64,000 nucleotides of DNA from Utricularia gibba (lineage: Eukaryota > Streptophyta > Magnoliopsida > Lamiales > Lentibulariaceae): assembly GCA_002189035.1 (NCBI GenBank), contig NEEC01000017.1, positions 372,001-436,000 of the forward strand. Direction: 5' to 3'. A program made the position numbers and the translations under genes. Each line of letters begins with the position of its first letter. The first letter of the stretch is position 1. The notes under the pieces are model-generated. The model had not been told where the DNA came from. It made no database searches and saw nothing but the letters and a program-made list of their open reading frames with translations. Below, in pieces: positions 1 to 13,050 of this stretch.

Positions 1-1216
1 TTCGAATTAGTAGTGATAAGTAAGTTCAGTAAACAAAATCAGGTTTCAATGCGAAAGGTAATAAGTATTGGTTCTAACTCAGAATAATACTAATATACCT
101 TAAGGGTCTGCAGGTGGTGTGGTGCTAAATTTTCTAATTTAAATTATCATTTTCCTACACTCACAACTTCAAATAACCTAGGTCTACCCAGGTCATTCAT
201 CATATTTTTGGTTAAGTTAGTCCACAATATCATCACCAACATTACAATTAGATCTACATGCATGCAAAGTGTATAGAACTAGGTCTACTTGATTCTACTG
301 ATTATTCCCCGAACTAACACCTATTGTTCCCGTCTTGATTTATTGGTCTACCTCTAAATCAATCATCTTAGTTGTGAAGCTACTTGTTCCCTTCCTTATG
401 TCTACCCATGAATTGATAGAAACAAGAGTTAAGAAACAATGATGAATTTTATTAAGACTCCTAGAGCCACACCACTATGTTTTACCTTAAGACATCACTA
501 GGGTTCTATCTACTCATACTTTGAAGTTAAAACATGATAACATTAACATAAAACAACAAAAATGTTAAGCACATTGTAAAAGAGTTGGATGTAGAAACCG
601 AAAAACATCAACAAACGAAAATAAAACAATAAGAGTTCTGGTTTCCGTCTGCTGCTATTCCTAGGCTGGAACAAGAGCGTTGGACTGGGCTCTGATGCTG
701 TTCTTGAGGATGAAGTTCTTCTTCTCCTCTCCTGGTCGGTGTTCTTCGTGTTGAAGGTGTTGTTGTTGCTGGAGAAGTCATTGGGGTTGCTCGATGTTGG
801 AGGGAAAAACCCCCCATGTGTGTTCTTAAAATTTTGGTTGCCCCCATTTGTGATTCTCTCTCCTCCTCATCTTTCTCTTACCTCTCACTTCCTAAGGCAA
901 GTACAATATTTGACAACTCTATTGCTCTTGCCTCTAATTTGCATACTGCTACCGCGATAGTATACTCATTGCTCCCTACAGCCTAGTGACTTGCACGAAA
1001 TCCTGATTTCTTCCTTGATTTTCGAGTTGCTGCTAGACTCAAAATTGGGTTAGCACATGGTGGGCTAAATCCTTTGATTTAGCTCACTAATCACACCAAA
1101 AATCACATTTTCCTAAATTATACAGAAAAATACTTAAAACTATAAAATAAACAACTAAACATAATTAAAAACTCATGATTTTCATATCCTAAAAACATGA
1201 AAATTTGTGTGCTATC
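1..1216 (-). mobile_element. LTR of Athila-like gypsy element, subfamily A, antisense, cut by window start
   Basis: This segment aligns by eye along its length with the solo LTRs at 6832-8169 and 59701-61064. Shared landmarks include a block around 630-760 (seen again near 7640 and 60530) and a terminal block ending in TGTGCTATC near 1216. Orientation is set by the copy at 54973-57541, whose 3' end is followed by a primer-binding site; relative to it this copy is antisense. The left part lies outside the window, so a target duplication cannot be checked. No gene is supported inside it. Confidence 0.75.
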
Positions 1217-2922
1217 CTTTATATTTGGTGATGAGTAGACTTGACCATTGATATTAAATTATGATGAATGAAGTTTCCAATTTTCTTAGCTAATACTATG
1301 TCGATTTATCTATATATTTCCCTCTTCATGTACCTTTGAATCAATCTAGAACACATACAGTTTTTTGATTGTTTTCAATGTAATTTTTTAAGTTTGATTC
1401 TTGTTCTTTTACACTTTCATTTTCATTGTTTCTTTGATATTCTTTTCCTTCTCATGTGGTTTGTTCATGTGTGAGTAAAGCTGAAAAAAAATCTAACAAT
1501 TTTATTTTCTTATTGTATATTGATTTGTTTTCACAAGTGTCTCAATCCCATGTGAATTCATCAAAAACTATGTCCACTAATTTTTATTTTCATACTTTAT
1601 AGTTCCAAAATTCTATAACCTAATGTAATAAATTGCATCATAAGTGAATGTCCAGTTGAGACTTTTTATCCAATTGAGAATTTTTCCATGTTGAAACTAA
1701 GACAGTGCCTTTAGATGCATATTTCTTGAAAATTGTTGGACTTATCAAAGCCCAAGGGAGTGGGTTTATTTTTAGATCCTTGGCAGGTTTGTGCGGAAAT
1801 TCTACCCCAAGAGAAGGCAATTCAAATGCTCCAACTCCTTCAACGTCCAAACACAACAACAAGGAATATTGTTGCCCAGAAATGATTAAGGAATTGAGTG
1901 AAAAAGGTGTCTGATTTAATTCATGAGATGAAGGAGTTGAAACAGGGAGTGATTGACTCCTCCCTGAATCAAAAACATGTTGCTGAAGTTATTTCGTGCA
2001 GCTTAGTTTTTATTTTTTTATTTTTATTTTTATTTAGTTTTAATTTCACTTAGAATCCTATTTGTGTATGCAATGCAATGTCTATTAGTTTATGCTAGGA
2101 GTAGTCAAGTGCTTGTTGTTCGTTTTGTTTATCAGTAAGCTGCTTCGAATGGCCATATGGTTGAATCTTACAACTACAAGAGATGATTTGGATGTATGAC
2201 CTTTCTATGCCTTTTATATTCATGGGAGCATGTTTTTTACCTTCTACTTTATGAGAGCATGCACATGATTAGAGCAATCTAGTGAATGTGATCTAGATTA
2301 GCTTCAATTGAGTTTGTAGACTTCATAATTGTCTTGGGGACTGCTTGGCAGCTAAAAAGGGGGGGGGGGGGGGGGGGGGGGGAAGCACCACTAAAAAAAA
2401 TGATGAAAAAAAAAAGAGATCAAAGTCCTAAAAAGCAATACATAATAAAAAAGCATGTGCGGTCTCACTAAGTAGTGAATGGGTGAGCAAGGTGGATTGA
2501 TCCGGAGGAGTAGGAAAAGACCTAAAGTTATAAGGTACGAGTGCTTCGCAAACACTCCTTCGCACAAAAGGCCATGACATTATACCCAGATCAGTCTAGA
2601 AAAAACTGCCCTTCACTTTCCGAAAAAAAAAAAAGAAAAAAAAAACAAAAAAAGAAGAGAAGAAAAAAAGTTGGCAACCATACTCCTAAGCGATTTTGGA
2701 TGAATCAACTTGAGGAAGCAATCTTTGAAAACACTTCTCAAGAGGAATCTATTCATGCACATTTGAGTGATAACATGTCATGCACACCAACACTCCTATA
2801 GCTCATGCATCTCAAATTTATCAAACTTGTTTATGTTCATCAATGGCGTTGACAAAGTTAGTTTCATGTTAGTCTTACCTAGGACTTGTGGACAAGTCTC
2901 ATGTCGTTGTAGCGTAGTGTAA
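1217..2922. mobile_element. probable decayed internal retroelement DNA between two subfamily A LTRs
   Basis: No intact gene. A short plus-strand reading frame at 1705-1914 contains a stretch (QGSGFIFRSLAGLCGNS) that weakly resembles the putative plant transposon domain found in Athila-type env-like ORFs. This is a memory-based resemblance only. Downstream are a 24-base G tract and A-rich low-complexity DNA (2392-2670), which often lies between the last ORF and the 3' LTR of such elements. The following LTR at 2923 is in sense orientation, which fits a 3' internal remnant, but there is no clear polypurine tract. Confidence 0.35.
2359..2382. repeat. uninterrupted 24-base G tract
   Basis: A run of 24 consecutive G on the plus strand inside retroelement-derived DNA. 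Such a tract can form G-quadruplexes and its length is usually unreliable in assemblies. Confidence 0.9.
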
Positions 2923-4258
2923 TGACACACGTTTTCTTTGCACTTTATAATACAAAATTGTTATGTTTTACTTAGGTTTAGGTTAGGTTTGTATGGTTTT
3001 TCATGTTTTATGTATTGTTTATGTTAATTTTGTGTTTATGTTGAAAAGTGGACTAAATCCTTTGATTTAGTCCATCACCTTTTTTACTAATGTTTAATTA
3101 AGTTCAATAGGAGGATTAGCATCAAATCAGACTCAAAGACGTTGAATCAAGTTATAGGGGGGCAACATCTGTAGTCTACAAATTCAGATCGAGAACAGTA
3201 CCAATGTCAGGAACAGTGCAATGGAGTAAAGGAAAATAGATCTTTTTGGAGGAGAGAGAGGCCCCACAGCAAGAGAGCTTGAACAACAGCAGTGACACAA
3301 TGGAGTAAGATCCTTCAACAATAGGAACACAGACCAGAAGAGGAGAAGAAGAGCATCATCCTCAAGAAAACCACCAAAATCCAATTCAGCAGTACTGTTC
3401 CGGGCAATGAATAATAGCAGACGAGAACAAAAAAAATATTTTGCTTTATTTTTGTTTGCTGAATGTTTTTAGTTTATGTGATAGACTTCCTCACTTCCTC
3501 ACAATATTTATGTTACTTTGGCTATTTAATCTTAATGAAATTATGTTTTATCATCCAAGTATGAGTAGCTAGAACCTTAGAAATGCCTTAAAATAAAGCA
3601 TGGTGGTATGAGTCTAGGGTTCACAACACAATTCATCATCTTAACTTTTGTTTCTAGCATTCCATGGGTAGAACTAAGGAAGAAAATGAACAGCTTCGCA
3701 ACTTAGACACTTAATTTAGAGGTAGAACAATAAATCAAGGCGAGAACAGTAGATATTAGTCTAGGATAGAACCAGTAGAATCGGGTACACCTAGTTCTAT
3801 ACACTTTGCATGTGGGTAAATTTAATTGCGATGTTGGTAATGATATTGGAGACTATCTCAGCCGAAAATATGATGAATGACCTGGGTAGACTTAGGTTGT
3901 TTAAAGTTATGAGTATAGGAATATAGTAAATTAAATTAGTTATTTTAGCACCCTACACCCTTAAGACATCATAGTATTACTCTGTGTTCGAACCAGTATT
4001 TGTTATCTTTAACATTGAGACTTGATCTTGCTTATTGAACTTACTTACCATTGATAGTTTCAGCTTGGACTAACCACCACTGTTATTCCGAAATCTGCAT
4101 CTGCTGAAACATTTAGCAAACAAAAGCTCCTCGTAATCTGCCTCGAATTCCACTTTACATTTTGTGTTTAATTAGTATTTTTTGAGGATTAGCGATTACA
4201 AATTTGTTTGATACGATTTTTTTTTTATTGCAACGATAATAGGAATTTCCGTTTCTCA
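2923..4258 (+). mobile_element. LTR of Athila-like gypsy element, subfamily A, sense, diverged
   Basis: It runs from TGACACACG near 2923 to a degenerate TTTCTCA end near 4258 (other copies end CGTTTATCA). It contains the inverted complement of the landmark blocks seen at 1-1216 and carries a perfect 11-bp hairpin at 3049-3074. Flanking pentamers do not match, so I cannot tell a solo LTR from a 3' LTR. The exact start is uncertain by several bases. Confidence 0.6.
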
Positions 4259-4865
4259 ATATATCTTTCTTTCTTGAAACTATTTTATTACAATTATGCC
4301 ATATTTTTTCTAAACATTGAAGTAAGTCTTGGGTGCAATTAGATTAACAAAAATATCTTATAAATAGATTTTCTACTTTTATAAAATGTTTGTAACTAGC
4401 AATCAATGCAACAACATAATCAACTTGAGCACTATTAAGATCTAACAAAAAAGTAGACATATTGCCACTTATGAAATTCAAACTAAAATGCCTCAAGTAA
4501 CTACATACTTTATCTTTACGCTTCTTTCTCATGAGTCATATAAAATTTGAAGCAAAATCACCCTTATCATGATCATATATGATATCAAAATACTTACAAT
4601 ATACATTTTTACTTTGGTTTATTGATTGAAATGTATATATCAATTTATAAATGAAACATCCTATTTTTTGGGATAAAAAATATGCCAATTTATAGATGAA
4701 GTCTCCTCTTCATTTAGTGGTGCCTACTTTAATGTGATTCTACCATCAACACTCACTTGAAAAATTAATTTCAATCATCTCTAAAGTCCCAAATCTAAAA
4801 AACAATGAAAATGAGATATGCCCAAACACGATAATATGATTTTCGAAGATTTCAGAGTATCATAA
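4259..4865. other. AT-rich intergenic DNA, nothing recognised
   Basis: About 600 bases of AT-rich sequence between two LTRs. A 62-codon minus-strand frame at 4344-4532 shows no family resemblance and is not called as a gene. Confidence 0.5.
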
Positions 4866-5946
4866 TGATAAACGAAAAATTTTGTAAAGTCGTTAATTTG
4901 CAAATTTTTCCGATCAAATAAAATTTATATGAAAAATATGAGCATAGTAGACTAGGGTCAAACACAAGGAGCATGGTGCTTGCTATGTGAAAATCAATGC
5001 ATGAAATCAGTGTCACGTTGGTAAATTTGGTCTTAACTAGGACTAAGGCAGAACTACGATAAAATGCAGTAAAAAAAGTAATAATCTTTGGAACTCGGTT
5101 GTTTCTGAGATAAAATGGGTGATACCTTGGGACTCCTAGAGGATGTATGCTTATCACTAAACACATTCACACAAACCATAAATCATACAACTAACTCACA
5201 AGGTCTAGGTCTACCCGGACTCTTGTTTTCCCCCTAATCTTTTATCTATCTCTAATTAGGGTTGTAAAGCTGGGTTTCACTACTTCCCCCTTCTAGATCT
5301 ATCTTGGTTTGTTAAGGAGGTGGCATGGCTTATGGTTGATTAGGTCTAAAAATTGATTAGCACATCTATCCTCCTTTCACCCCTAAGGTACCCCTAAATA
5401 CTTAGCCACTCATAATAATGAAAAGAAAAACATTTTCATAACCTAGAAACCAGAACATGTTCATGTCGTTGTGCAACAACAAGAAAGAAATAGAAACAAA
5501 GATAGAAGATGATAAACAATCCATGCTGAAAGCTCAATCTATTCCTAATTAGGAATAGTATTCCTGATAAACGAAAAGTTCAAGTGTAGTTGAAATCTTC
5601 TTCTTCGTCCTCCATGGTTCTTCTGCGACTTCCCCCCCCCCCCAGAAACCGTCTCCAGAAAGCTTGTTCGTGAGTATCCAATGAGTAGATCTGTCTTCTC
5701 TCTCCATCTTTTTCTCTTTTTGTCCAAAATCTCCCTTTTTATCCTTCTTGGATTTTGTGTGTACTCCTTTTCAAATTTCTGTCTCATCCTCTTCCACTAA
5801 ATCGTAGATTTAGTCCCAACTAAGACTAAAATAGCATAACTACGATATTATGCACAAAAACATAGAATTAGGCAATAAAACGTGATTTTTGTAACACAAT
5901 ATGAGTAATTTTCATGTATTCCATCAATAAAAAATATATGTTATCA
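4866..5946 (-). mobile_element. solo LTR, gypsy subfamily B, antisense
   Basis: It starts TGATAAACGAAA and ends ATGTTATCA, the inverted ends of the sense B copies at 9190-10353 and 55833-56997. Flanks are CATAA on the left and CGTAA on the right, a 5-bp target duplication with one mismatch. No internal retroelement sequence adjoins it, so it is a solo LTR left by LTR-LTR recombination. It holds the conserved hairpin at 5796-5814. Confidence 0.8.
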
Positions 5947-6458
5947 CGTAATCTATGTAGGACATTTTGATAAGTCTTTAATTTCTTCCAAGACACCCAT
6001 CATGAGTCTATCTTTTGGATACCTCGGTAGATCCATAACCATGCCCAATTTTAATAAATTATGTTGTATCTTTTGTGTATTTCATAAATGAAAGAATAAT
6101 ATCTAATTTTTTAGTGTCTTATGACACTCATTTTCTTATATTATGAAATTAACACTATTAACAATTAAATTGCATTGTTTAAGTAATAGTTTTGAGTACT
6201 TATAATTTTTTTCTATATTTGCATGTTAAAAAATATGGATTAGTTGAAGTATATAGTTCACATTCCAAAATTCATGGTTTCAATATTGGATTATTTTGAA
6301 GAATGACCATTCCAAAAATCTAAATTTCTAAAAATTATATTATTCAAATTTTGTTTGAAGAATAATATTGCTTCATTAAAAAAATAAATAATAAAAAAAT
6401 ATAAAAAAAATTAATTTCCATTTTTTCACAATATACACAATTATGAATAATATAATAA

Positions 6459-6504
<46 letters not shown>

Positions 6505-6831
6505 ATACAATATTTATAAAAATAATGAAAAAATAATTTATTACTTCTATATTTTAATAAAAATTATCATTATTAATCCATCATTTATATGTTTTTATAT
6601 TAAAAATTGGATCATTGTGAGTTAAGGATAGATGACAAGTGGAAATTAATTCATGACTATGATCGAAAAAAGAGAGAAAAGGTATCAAATGTCAATGGAT
6701 CACATGGGTACATAAACTTCACTCATCATCAAGTGTCAACATGATTCTAATTTTCTATTTCAAAGCGATACTGAAGCATCACTCATTTTATTAGAGAAAC
6801 AATGAAAATTTCATTTTTGGTTATATTCTAT
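5947..6831. other. AT-rich intergenic DNA with a TA microsatellite
   Basis: No gene. The stretch is strongly AT-rich and contains a (TA)n microsatellite at about 6461-6500. The 60-codon frame across it is low-complexity and not credible. Confidence 0.6.
6461..6500. repeat. (TA)n microsatellite
   Basis: About 20 uninterrupted TA units in AT-rich DNA. Confidence 0.9.
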
Positions 6832-8169
6832 TGATAAAAGAAAATTTTAGCAATATCGTTGCAATAAAACCAAATTTTTGTATCAAATAAATTTATAAGC
6901 CCTAAACCTCACAAAATAAAAATTAAACACAAAGTGTACAGTGGAATTCGAGGTCGATCACAAGGAGCAGGTGCTTGCAATGTATTCTAAGTAGATGTAG
7001 AATTCGGAATAACAATATTTCTTAATTCAGTAAGCAAGATCAGGTTTCAACGCTAAAGGTAACAATTACTGGTTCTAACTCAAAGTAATAGAAAGATGCC
7101 TTAAGAGTCTACAGATGGTGTGATGCCAAAATTCCTAATTTAATCTACCATGTTACTACACTCACAACTTCAAATAACCTAAGTCTACCCAGTCATTCAT
7201 CATATTTTTGGCTAAGCTAGTCCCCTATATCATCACCAACATTGCAATTGGGTTTACCCGTATGCAAAGCATATAAAACTAGGTCTACCCGATTCAACTG
7301 TTTCTATCCCAGACTAACACTTACTGCTCCCCTCCCATCTTGATTTATTGGTCTACCTCTAAATCAAGTATCTAAGTTGTGAAGTTACTTGTTCCCCTCC
7401 TTAGATCTACCCATGGATTGATAGACACAAGAGCTACGGAACAAAAATTTTATTAAGACTATTAAATTTGCACCACAATGTTTTACCTTAAGGCATCCCT
7501 AGGGCTTTAGCTACTCATACTTTGAAGATAAAACATGTTAATATTAACATAAAATGGTGAAAATGTGTAGAACATCGTGAAAGAGTTGGTTGCAGAAACT
7601 AAAAACATCAACAAACTAAAATAAAACAGTAAGAGTTCTGGTTTCCGTCTGCTACTGTTCACAGGCCGGAACAGTAACGCTGGACTGGGTCTTGATCTTC
7701 TTCCTTCACGCTGGAGGTTTTTCTCTAGAAAATCGCCCTTCTTTTTCTTCTCCTTTCGGTATTCTTCATGTTCAAGATGGAGGGGAGAACCCCTCGTGTG
7801 TGTGCTGCAAACTGCTGGTTCCCTTTTGCGATTCTCTCTCCTCTCACTTCCCATACAGTTTTTGACAGCTCTGCTGCTCCTGCACCTAACTTGCAGATTG
7901 TCGCTGTGATAGTATACTCATTGCTCTCTGCTGCACGGTGACTTGCACGAAATCCTTGTTCTTTCCATGATTTTCGGGTTGCTGCTAGACTCAAAATTGG
8001 GTTAGAACATGGGTGGACTAAATCAAAGGATTTAGCCCACTAACACACCAAAAATCACATTTTTCTAAATTATACTTAAAAATACTTAAAACTATAAAAT
8101 AAACAACTAAATATAATTAAAAACTTGTAATTTTCATATCCTAAAAGTAGGAAAATCTGTGTGCTATCA
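6832..8169 (-). mobile_element. solo LTR, gypsy subfamily A, antisense, perfect target duplication
   Basis: Starts TGATAAAAG and ends TGTGCTATCA. It is flanked by identical pentamers TCTAT (6827-6831 and 8170-8174), which fixes both boundaries and shows a solo LTR of 1338 bp. Near its right end is the conserved hairpin at 8013-8040, with one mismatch. Frames on the minus strand inside it (7507-7994) are fragments of LTR and not genes. Confidence 0.9.
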
Positions 8170-8570
8170 TCTATGTATCTATTCAAACATATGTATTTTA
8201 ATGTAAAAAAAATATAGGTACAAAAGAAATCCTATGAATTTCTAATATAATTCTATAGTCCACAATAATTAAATAGGGTTTCCACACCATGTACGCATAT
8301 GCATCCTTAACAAAAATGTGATAAAATAATTTTAAATAATGCAAACTCTTGTAACCAAACATATATTGTATCCCAAATTTATATAATACGTTTTAAATAA
8401 ATTCAATCCAAACTACGATGCATAAATCCACATATCAAATAGGCTATTAAAGATTGTTAAATGGATTATGTTATATTTGAATTGGTCTATTGTATTGATA
8501 TACTAATACTTCAAATTTTAGTTACATTGCATAGTCTTGGGCCTAAAAATAAGGGTCACTCACTTACCAC
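8170..8570. other. AT-rich intergenic DNA, nothing recognised
   Basis: About 400 bases without a credible ORF or repeat relationship that I can see. Confidence 0.5.
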
Positions 8571-8852
8571 TTTTGGTTTTGCATTCTTTTTTGGGGAATA
8601 TACTGTAGCATGAAAGTCAAAGAAGCAACTCTTCGTCACTCTTTCAACTTGCAAAGCTGAATATATGTCAGCAAATCAAAGTGTTTGTTTGTCATGGAAT
8701 TTGGATGGATATGTATTGGAGAATTTTGGCATTCCCTATGTTATGGCAATACCAATTTATATAGACAATAAGTTCTTCCCTAGAATTCGGCATTCCATCT
8801 AAAAAGAAGCCACATATGAACAAGAAAAGTTCATTTTTTCAAAGGGTGTGTT
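8571..8852 (+). pseudogene. Ty1/copia RNase H fragment
   Basis: In one plus-strand frame the translation shows SKKQ, then LSTCKAEYMSA, then IYIDNK. This is the usual order of the copia RNase H region (SSKKQ..VALSTAEAEY..., then the DNKSA motif). Stops interrupt the frame and no upstream polymerase is attached. A matching 3' end (DIFTKPL motif) appears in the same orientation at 13745-13945, so this may be one element split by the material between. Confidence 0.6.
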
Positions 8853-9189
8853 GTTCAGAAATCATCATTTGATTTCTATGGAAACCAAATTCATGTTAGA
8901 TCAGTTTTTCAACTTATCGTGTTTATTTTATAGTTTATAAAATGAAATTAAAAGGAGAAAGCAACAAAAAATTTTAGGTAGAAACCCAAGAACCAGTAGA
9001 AAAATAACCATTTTAGTGTCAACTCAAACCAATCAATGGATACAAGGTTGAAACCACACCACATTAAGTTAATAAATACGAGAGGCACAAGAAATAGTAG
9101 CACCCCCACAATCAACCATTGCACGATCAGAAGAACTTGGCAAGTGACCAAATCACTTCCTTCTTTTGGAAAAGAATCCTATGTTGGAT
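8853..9189. repeat. copy 1 of a 0.3-kb direct repeat, possible copia LTR
   Basis: Begins TGTTCAGAAATCATC and matches, with many substitutions, the stretch starting TGTTAAGAAATCATC at 13257. Shared blocks include GGAAACCAAATTCA and GAAGCCACACCACCATTAAGTTAATAA-like sequence. The two copies bracket a minus-strand copia remnant, so they may be its LTRs. A subfamily B solo LTR at 9190 truncates or interrupts this copy. Confidence 0.5.
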
Positions 9190-10353
9190 TGTAACACATA
9201 TTTTTAAGTGATTGAGTGCATGGAAAAGATTCATATTGTGCTACAAAAATTTAGTTTTGCTACCTAGTTTTATATTTTTGCGCATAAGTACCGCAATTGT
9301 GTTATTTTAGTCTTAGTTGGGACTAAATCTACGATTTAGTCTCAACCTTCTAATAGTTTTACTCGAGCAATGCAGTGTAGGTCGTAACACGAATTCCAAG
9401 GAGCTGAATATGCACACTGTAGTGGCAGAAGATGAGTCCAAATGTCTGAAAAATGGTACACACAAAATCCAAGGAGTAAAAAAGAGATTTTTGACAAAAA
9501 AGGGAGGAAAGATGAGAGAGAAGGCAGATCTCCCCTTGGAGACTCACGAACAAGTTTCTGGAGAAAGAAGAAGGAGAGGACGACAAACCAGAAGAACACA
9601 GCTTCTCTTGAGAAATTATTTTCATTCTTCATGTTTACTGTTCCTAGCTAAGACTAGATTTAGATTTCCTGTGTGTACGAAGTGTCTATCCTACTTTTGC
9701 TTCATATGGCTTGTTGTTGTTTAGCATTTGTAGCCAAGATGTTGCTTAGTATCTGCTATGAAGATGTTTTACTTTCCATTACCATGAGTAGCTAAGCACT
9801 TAGATGGGGGTGACTTGGGGTGAAGAGGAGAGAAATATGCTAATCCATCCTTAGACCTAATAAATCACGAGTCACACTAATTTCTTAACAAACTAGGATA
9901 AATCCAGAGGGGAAGGTAGTGAAATTCAATTTAACAACCCTAATTAGAGGTAGACCAAAGATTAGGGGGAAAAACAAGAATCCGGGTAGACCTAGATTTT
10001 GTAAGTTAGTTGTATGATTTTTTATTTATGTGAGCTTGTTTAGTGATAGGCATACATTCCCTAGGAGTCCCAAGGCATCACCCATTCCATCTTAGAAACT
10101 ACTGAAGCCCAAAACTTGTTACTTTTCTTTACTGCATTCTATCGTAGTTCTGTTTTATTCCTAGCTAAGACCAATTTTACCAACGTGACACTGATTGCAT
10201 GCATTAACACTCACATAGCAAGCACCTACTCTTCGTGTTCGACCCTAATCACTATGCTCATAATTGTTTTATGCTTGAAGGTGTATTAGGTTATAAATTT
10301 ATTTGATAGGAGAAATTTGCATTTAACGACATTGCATAATTTTTCGTTTATCA
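9190..10353 (+). mobile_element. solo LTR, gypsy subfamily B, sense
   Basis: Starts TGTAACACATATTT and ends CGTTTATCA. Flanks are TGGAT on the left and TGGAC on the right, a 5-bp target duplication with one mismatch; length 1164 bp. It carries the conserved hairpin at 9321-9341. The overlapping frames at 9317-9724 are antisense shadows of one another within the LTR and are not called as genes. Confidence 0.85.
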
Positions 10354-10769
10354 TGGACTAATTCTTTCCCAAGTTTTTCTTTTCCATTTCTAAGTATCAT
10401 CGTGCTTATATTTTGTGCTCTCTTAGAGTTTGGATTCTGCATGGCTTGCAATGGTAAACTCCCTTTTTGCTTCAATTCTCTAATCTCTGTTGCCAATAGA
10501 GTTATAAATTTTTGATTGCTTGTTGATTATAGGTTTGATTTTTTATGGATTGGATCATGAAGGTTTTCAGAATTTCCTCCGAAATTGTTCTAATTTGGAG
10601 GCTGACATTGTTATTGAATTTAGTGGTTTTGCTTTTGAAATGGAGTAGTTTCGTTGCTCCCAAAAATTCTACAAGAAACCCTTATTGTTCAGAAGTTGAA
10701 CTTTTGCCTCTCTAAGAATGATCGTTGTTGTTCCATTTAAAATTTGGATAATCCTTCCATCCTAGAGGC
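10354..10769. other. unassigned DNA inside the copia nest
   Basis: About 400 bases that show no convincing match to the flanking repeats or to a protein. They probably belong to one of the surrounding degenerate elements. Confidence 0.4.
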
Positions 10770-13050
10770 TCATACTTCTTCCTTGGTTAAGGCGCAATAA
10801 ATCCTATTGCTTTCACAAGTTCTTTTTTCAAGCAAGTATGAATACTTATCAGCAATATGTCCCATTCTATGAAAATTTCTACAAGATATATTCTTAGTTT
10901 GAAAAAATAATTCCTTCATCATACCAAACATTGTAACAACATTAGGCGTTATAATTTTTCTAGTTTTTGGATCCCAAAACATATATCCAAACTCCTCATT
11001 ACCATAAATAGGAAATATACATTCCAACATGATCATCCATCTTCTTTCTTTTTCTAGAATCAACAAGAGCAAGTGCCTTATATTCAAATACTTTTGTCTA
11101 TAACCAACTAGTTTTCCAGTCCATTTAGCTTTTGAAATTTCATCATTCAAAGTAATAGTAAACAATCTATTTTCTGAATAGAAATCTATTAGTAAGTTTT
11201 TTGCTCATAGCCTTTTAGGGAATTGTATTGCTCTAATCATTCTTAAAGCTTTGTTCATCAATATTCTTTTTATTCTCTCTACTGCCCATTATGCAATGGA
11301 GTTTCTAGAACTATTTTTCATGTCTAAATCCAATGCTTCTCATATAGGTCTTGAACTCATCAAAGGAAGACTCGCCTTCATTGTTACATCTCAATTCTTA
11401 AACGACTCAATTTCACTCCCAACTCCCTCACAAGTTTAGGAAGCCAACCTTTAAGATAATCTAATGTTTCATCCTTGATTTTAATTAAATACACATATTT
11501 CTTTTGAGTGGCATCATCCACTAAAGAATAGAAATGTTTTTTCCACCAAAAGATTTACAATTAACAAAACAAACATCTGAAAAAATAAGTTACAAAGGAT
11601 TTCTTTTCATTTTCATGGATTTGCTAAAACTTACTTTAGTCATCTTTTTGAAGCTTTCACACTTGTTATATAGAGAATTATCCTTGAAAGATATATAACT
11701 CTTTTTATGTAATTGATGAAGACTAGATTCAGACAAGTGAGCCAATCTATTATACCAAATTTCGATATCATTTTCAGCAAATTTAGAAAGGATTCTACAA
11801 TTGATATTCTAGTTCAATATAAGGTATTTTTCAGCTCCCCCATTACGATAACAAGTGATCCCCTATATAGCTTCCACTTCTTCCCTCCTTCATTATTTAT
11901 ATACTTTATCAAACACTTCTATTGACAGTAAATTCAATTTCATATCCAGAATATGTCTAAAATCATGAAATATCATTCTAAAATTCTTATTAGTAATGAT
12001 CTCAATATCCCATATGCCAACAATTGTTGAGGTGGAGGAGTTTCTCATTCAAGTTCTTTCATTTTTTATTGTCCTATTACTTAAAAAAAAGTTCTTTTCT
12101 CAAGGTTACATGTAAGAAACTCCTAAATCGGCCGTCAATTTTTTACTATTATCACTTCCTTTCTTTTCCTCTTCAATTGATAGCATTACATACAATCTTT
12201 TAAAACTTATGCAGTGTGTAAGGAGTTTGAGAAGATTATTTAACCTAATGATGAGATAACAACATTTAGTATCCTCAATGATTAGTTCCTCTTCCTCTAA
12301 GAAATTTGTTTCACCATCCTACTGTTCAATGATTCTTTTGTAGAATTTACAATATTTCTTTATAAATTCCTTTTTACCACAAAATTAACATCTTATTTTC
12401 TCTATCACTTCACCATCATCATACTCTTTACTAAAGGGCTCTTACTCTTTCACTTCTTGTTTAGTATCTTTCCTCTACTATTACTCTTGATTCTTTGTTT
12501 TTAGATTTTCCTCTCTACTGAACAACAACTATTGTGGTTTGTGTTGAACAATTTGTTCCATCTTCTCTTCTTCAAAGTTCTTCATTTATCAAAGACTCCT
12601 CTACAATAGCTAGAGTAAGATTGGTCTTTGGTTTTGAGTTTGTTAGAGATATGATAAGAGCTTCCCAAGAATCTGAAGAATTGTAATGCAAAACAAAACA
12701 TTGATTTTTTATAGTAGTTCAATATCAACCTCTTCAAAAGACCCTAAAATTTTCCAAAATGCTCTTGCATGGGTACACCATCTTTATACTTCAAGTTTAT
12801 AAGTTTCTAGAGTATGAATCCCTAGTTTTGTGCTGTCGTTGGCTTAAATACATATTGCAGAGTTTTCCACATCACCTTAGCATCAATCATATTCTTCACA
12901 TGAGAATGGGTATCCGAACCAACTCAATAAAGTATGCTGGCCATTTTTTGGCAATGCATTTTCTTCTATTTTTCTTATGTATACTTTATTGAACTTTTTG
13001 TACCATATTTCATTAGATCCCATAGATCCTTACAAACTAATAAATCCTCC
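10770..13050 (-). pseudogene. decayed Ty1/copia gag-integrase region with an odd gag-like tail
   Basis: Read on the minus strand from right to left. A zinc-knuckle-like segment (CGKKEFIKKYC) lies near 12340-12400. Integrase-core-like sequence follows near 11350-11560 (KYVYLIKIKDETLDYLKGW). An integrase C-terminal motif (FGYMFWDPKTRKII) follows near 10950-11010. Frameshifts and stops are frequent, so it is dead. Unexpectedly, the integrase frame continues without a stop into a second knuckle-like stretch (SCRNFHRMGHIADKY) at about 10800-10900 that resembles the gypsy gag at 58480-58560. No reverse transcriptase follows on the left. Confidence 0.6.

Noticed and set aside
2541-2801. 86-codon Lys-rich plus-strand ORF
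   Set aside because: It is made by an A-rich low-complexity tract next to a G tract; there is no domain and the surrounding DNA is retroelement-derived.
7507-7994. Minus-strand ORFs of 115 and 89 codons
   Set aside because: Inside a subfamily A solo LTR; similar partial frames occur at 60398-60691 and 608-847 only because the LTR is repeated.
9317-9724. Overlapping ORFs of 135, 96, 88 and 69 codons on both strands
   Set aside because: All lie inside a B-subfamily LTR whose borders are set by a target duplication; other LTR copies do not keep the frames.
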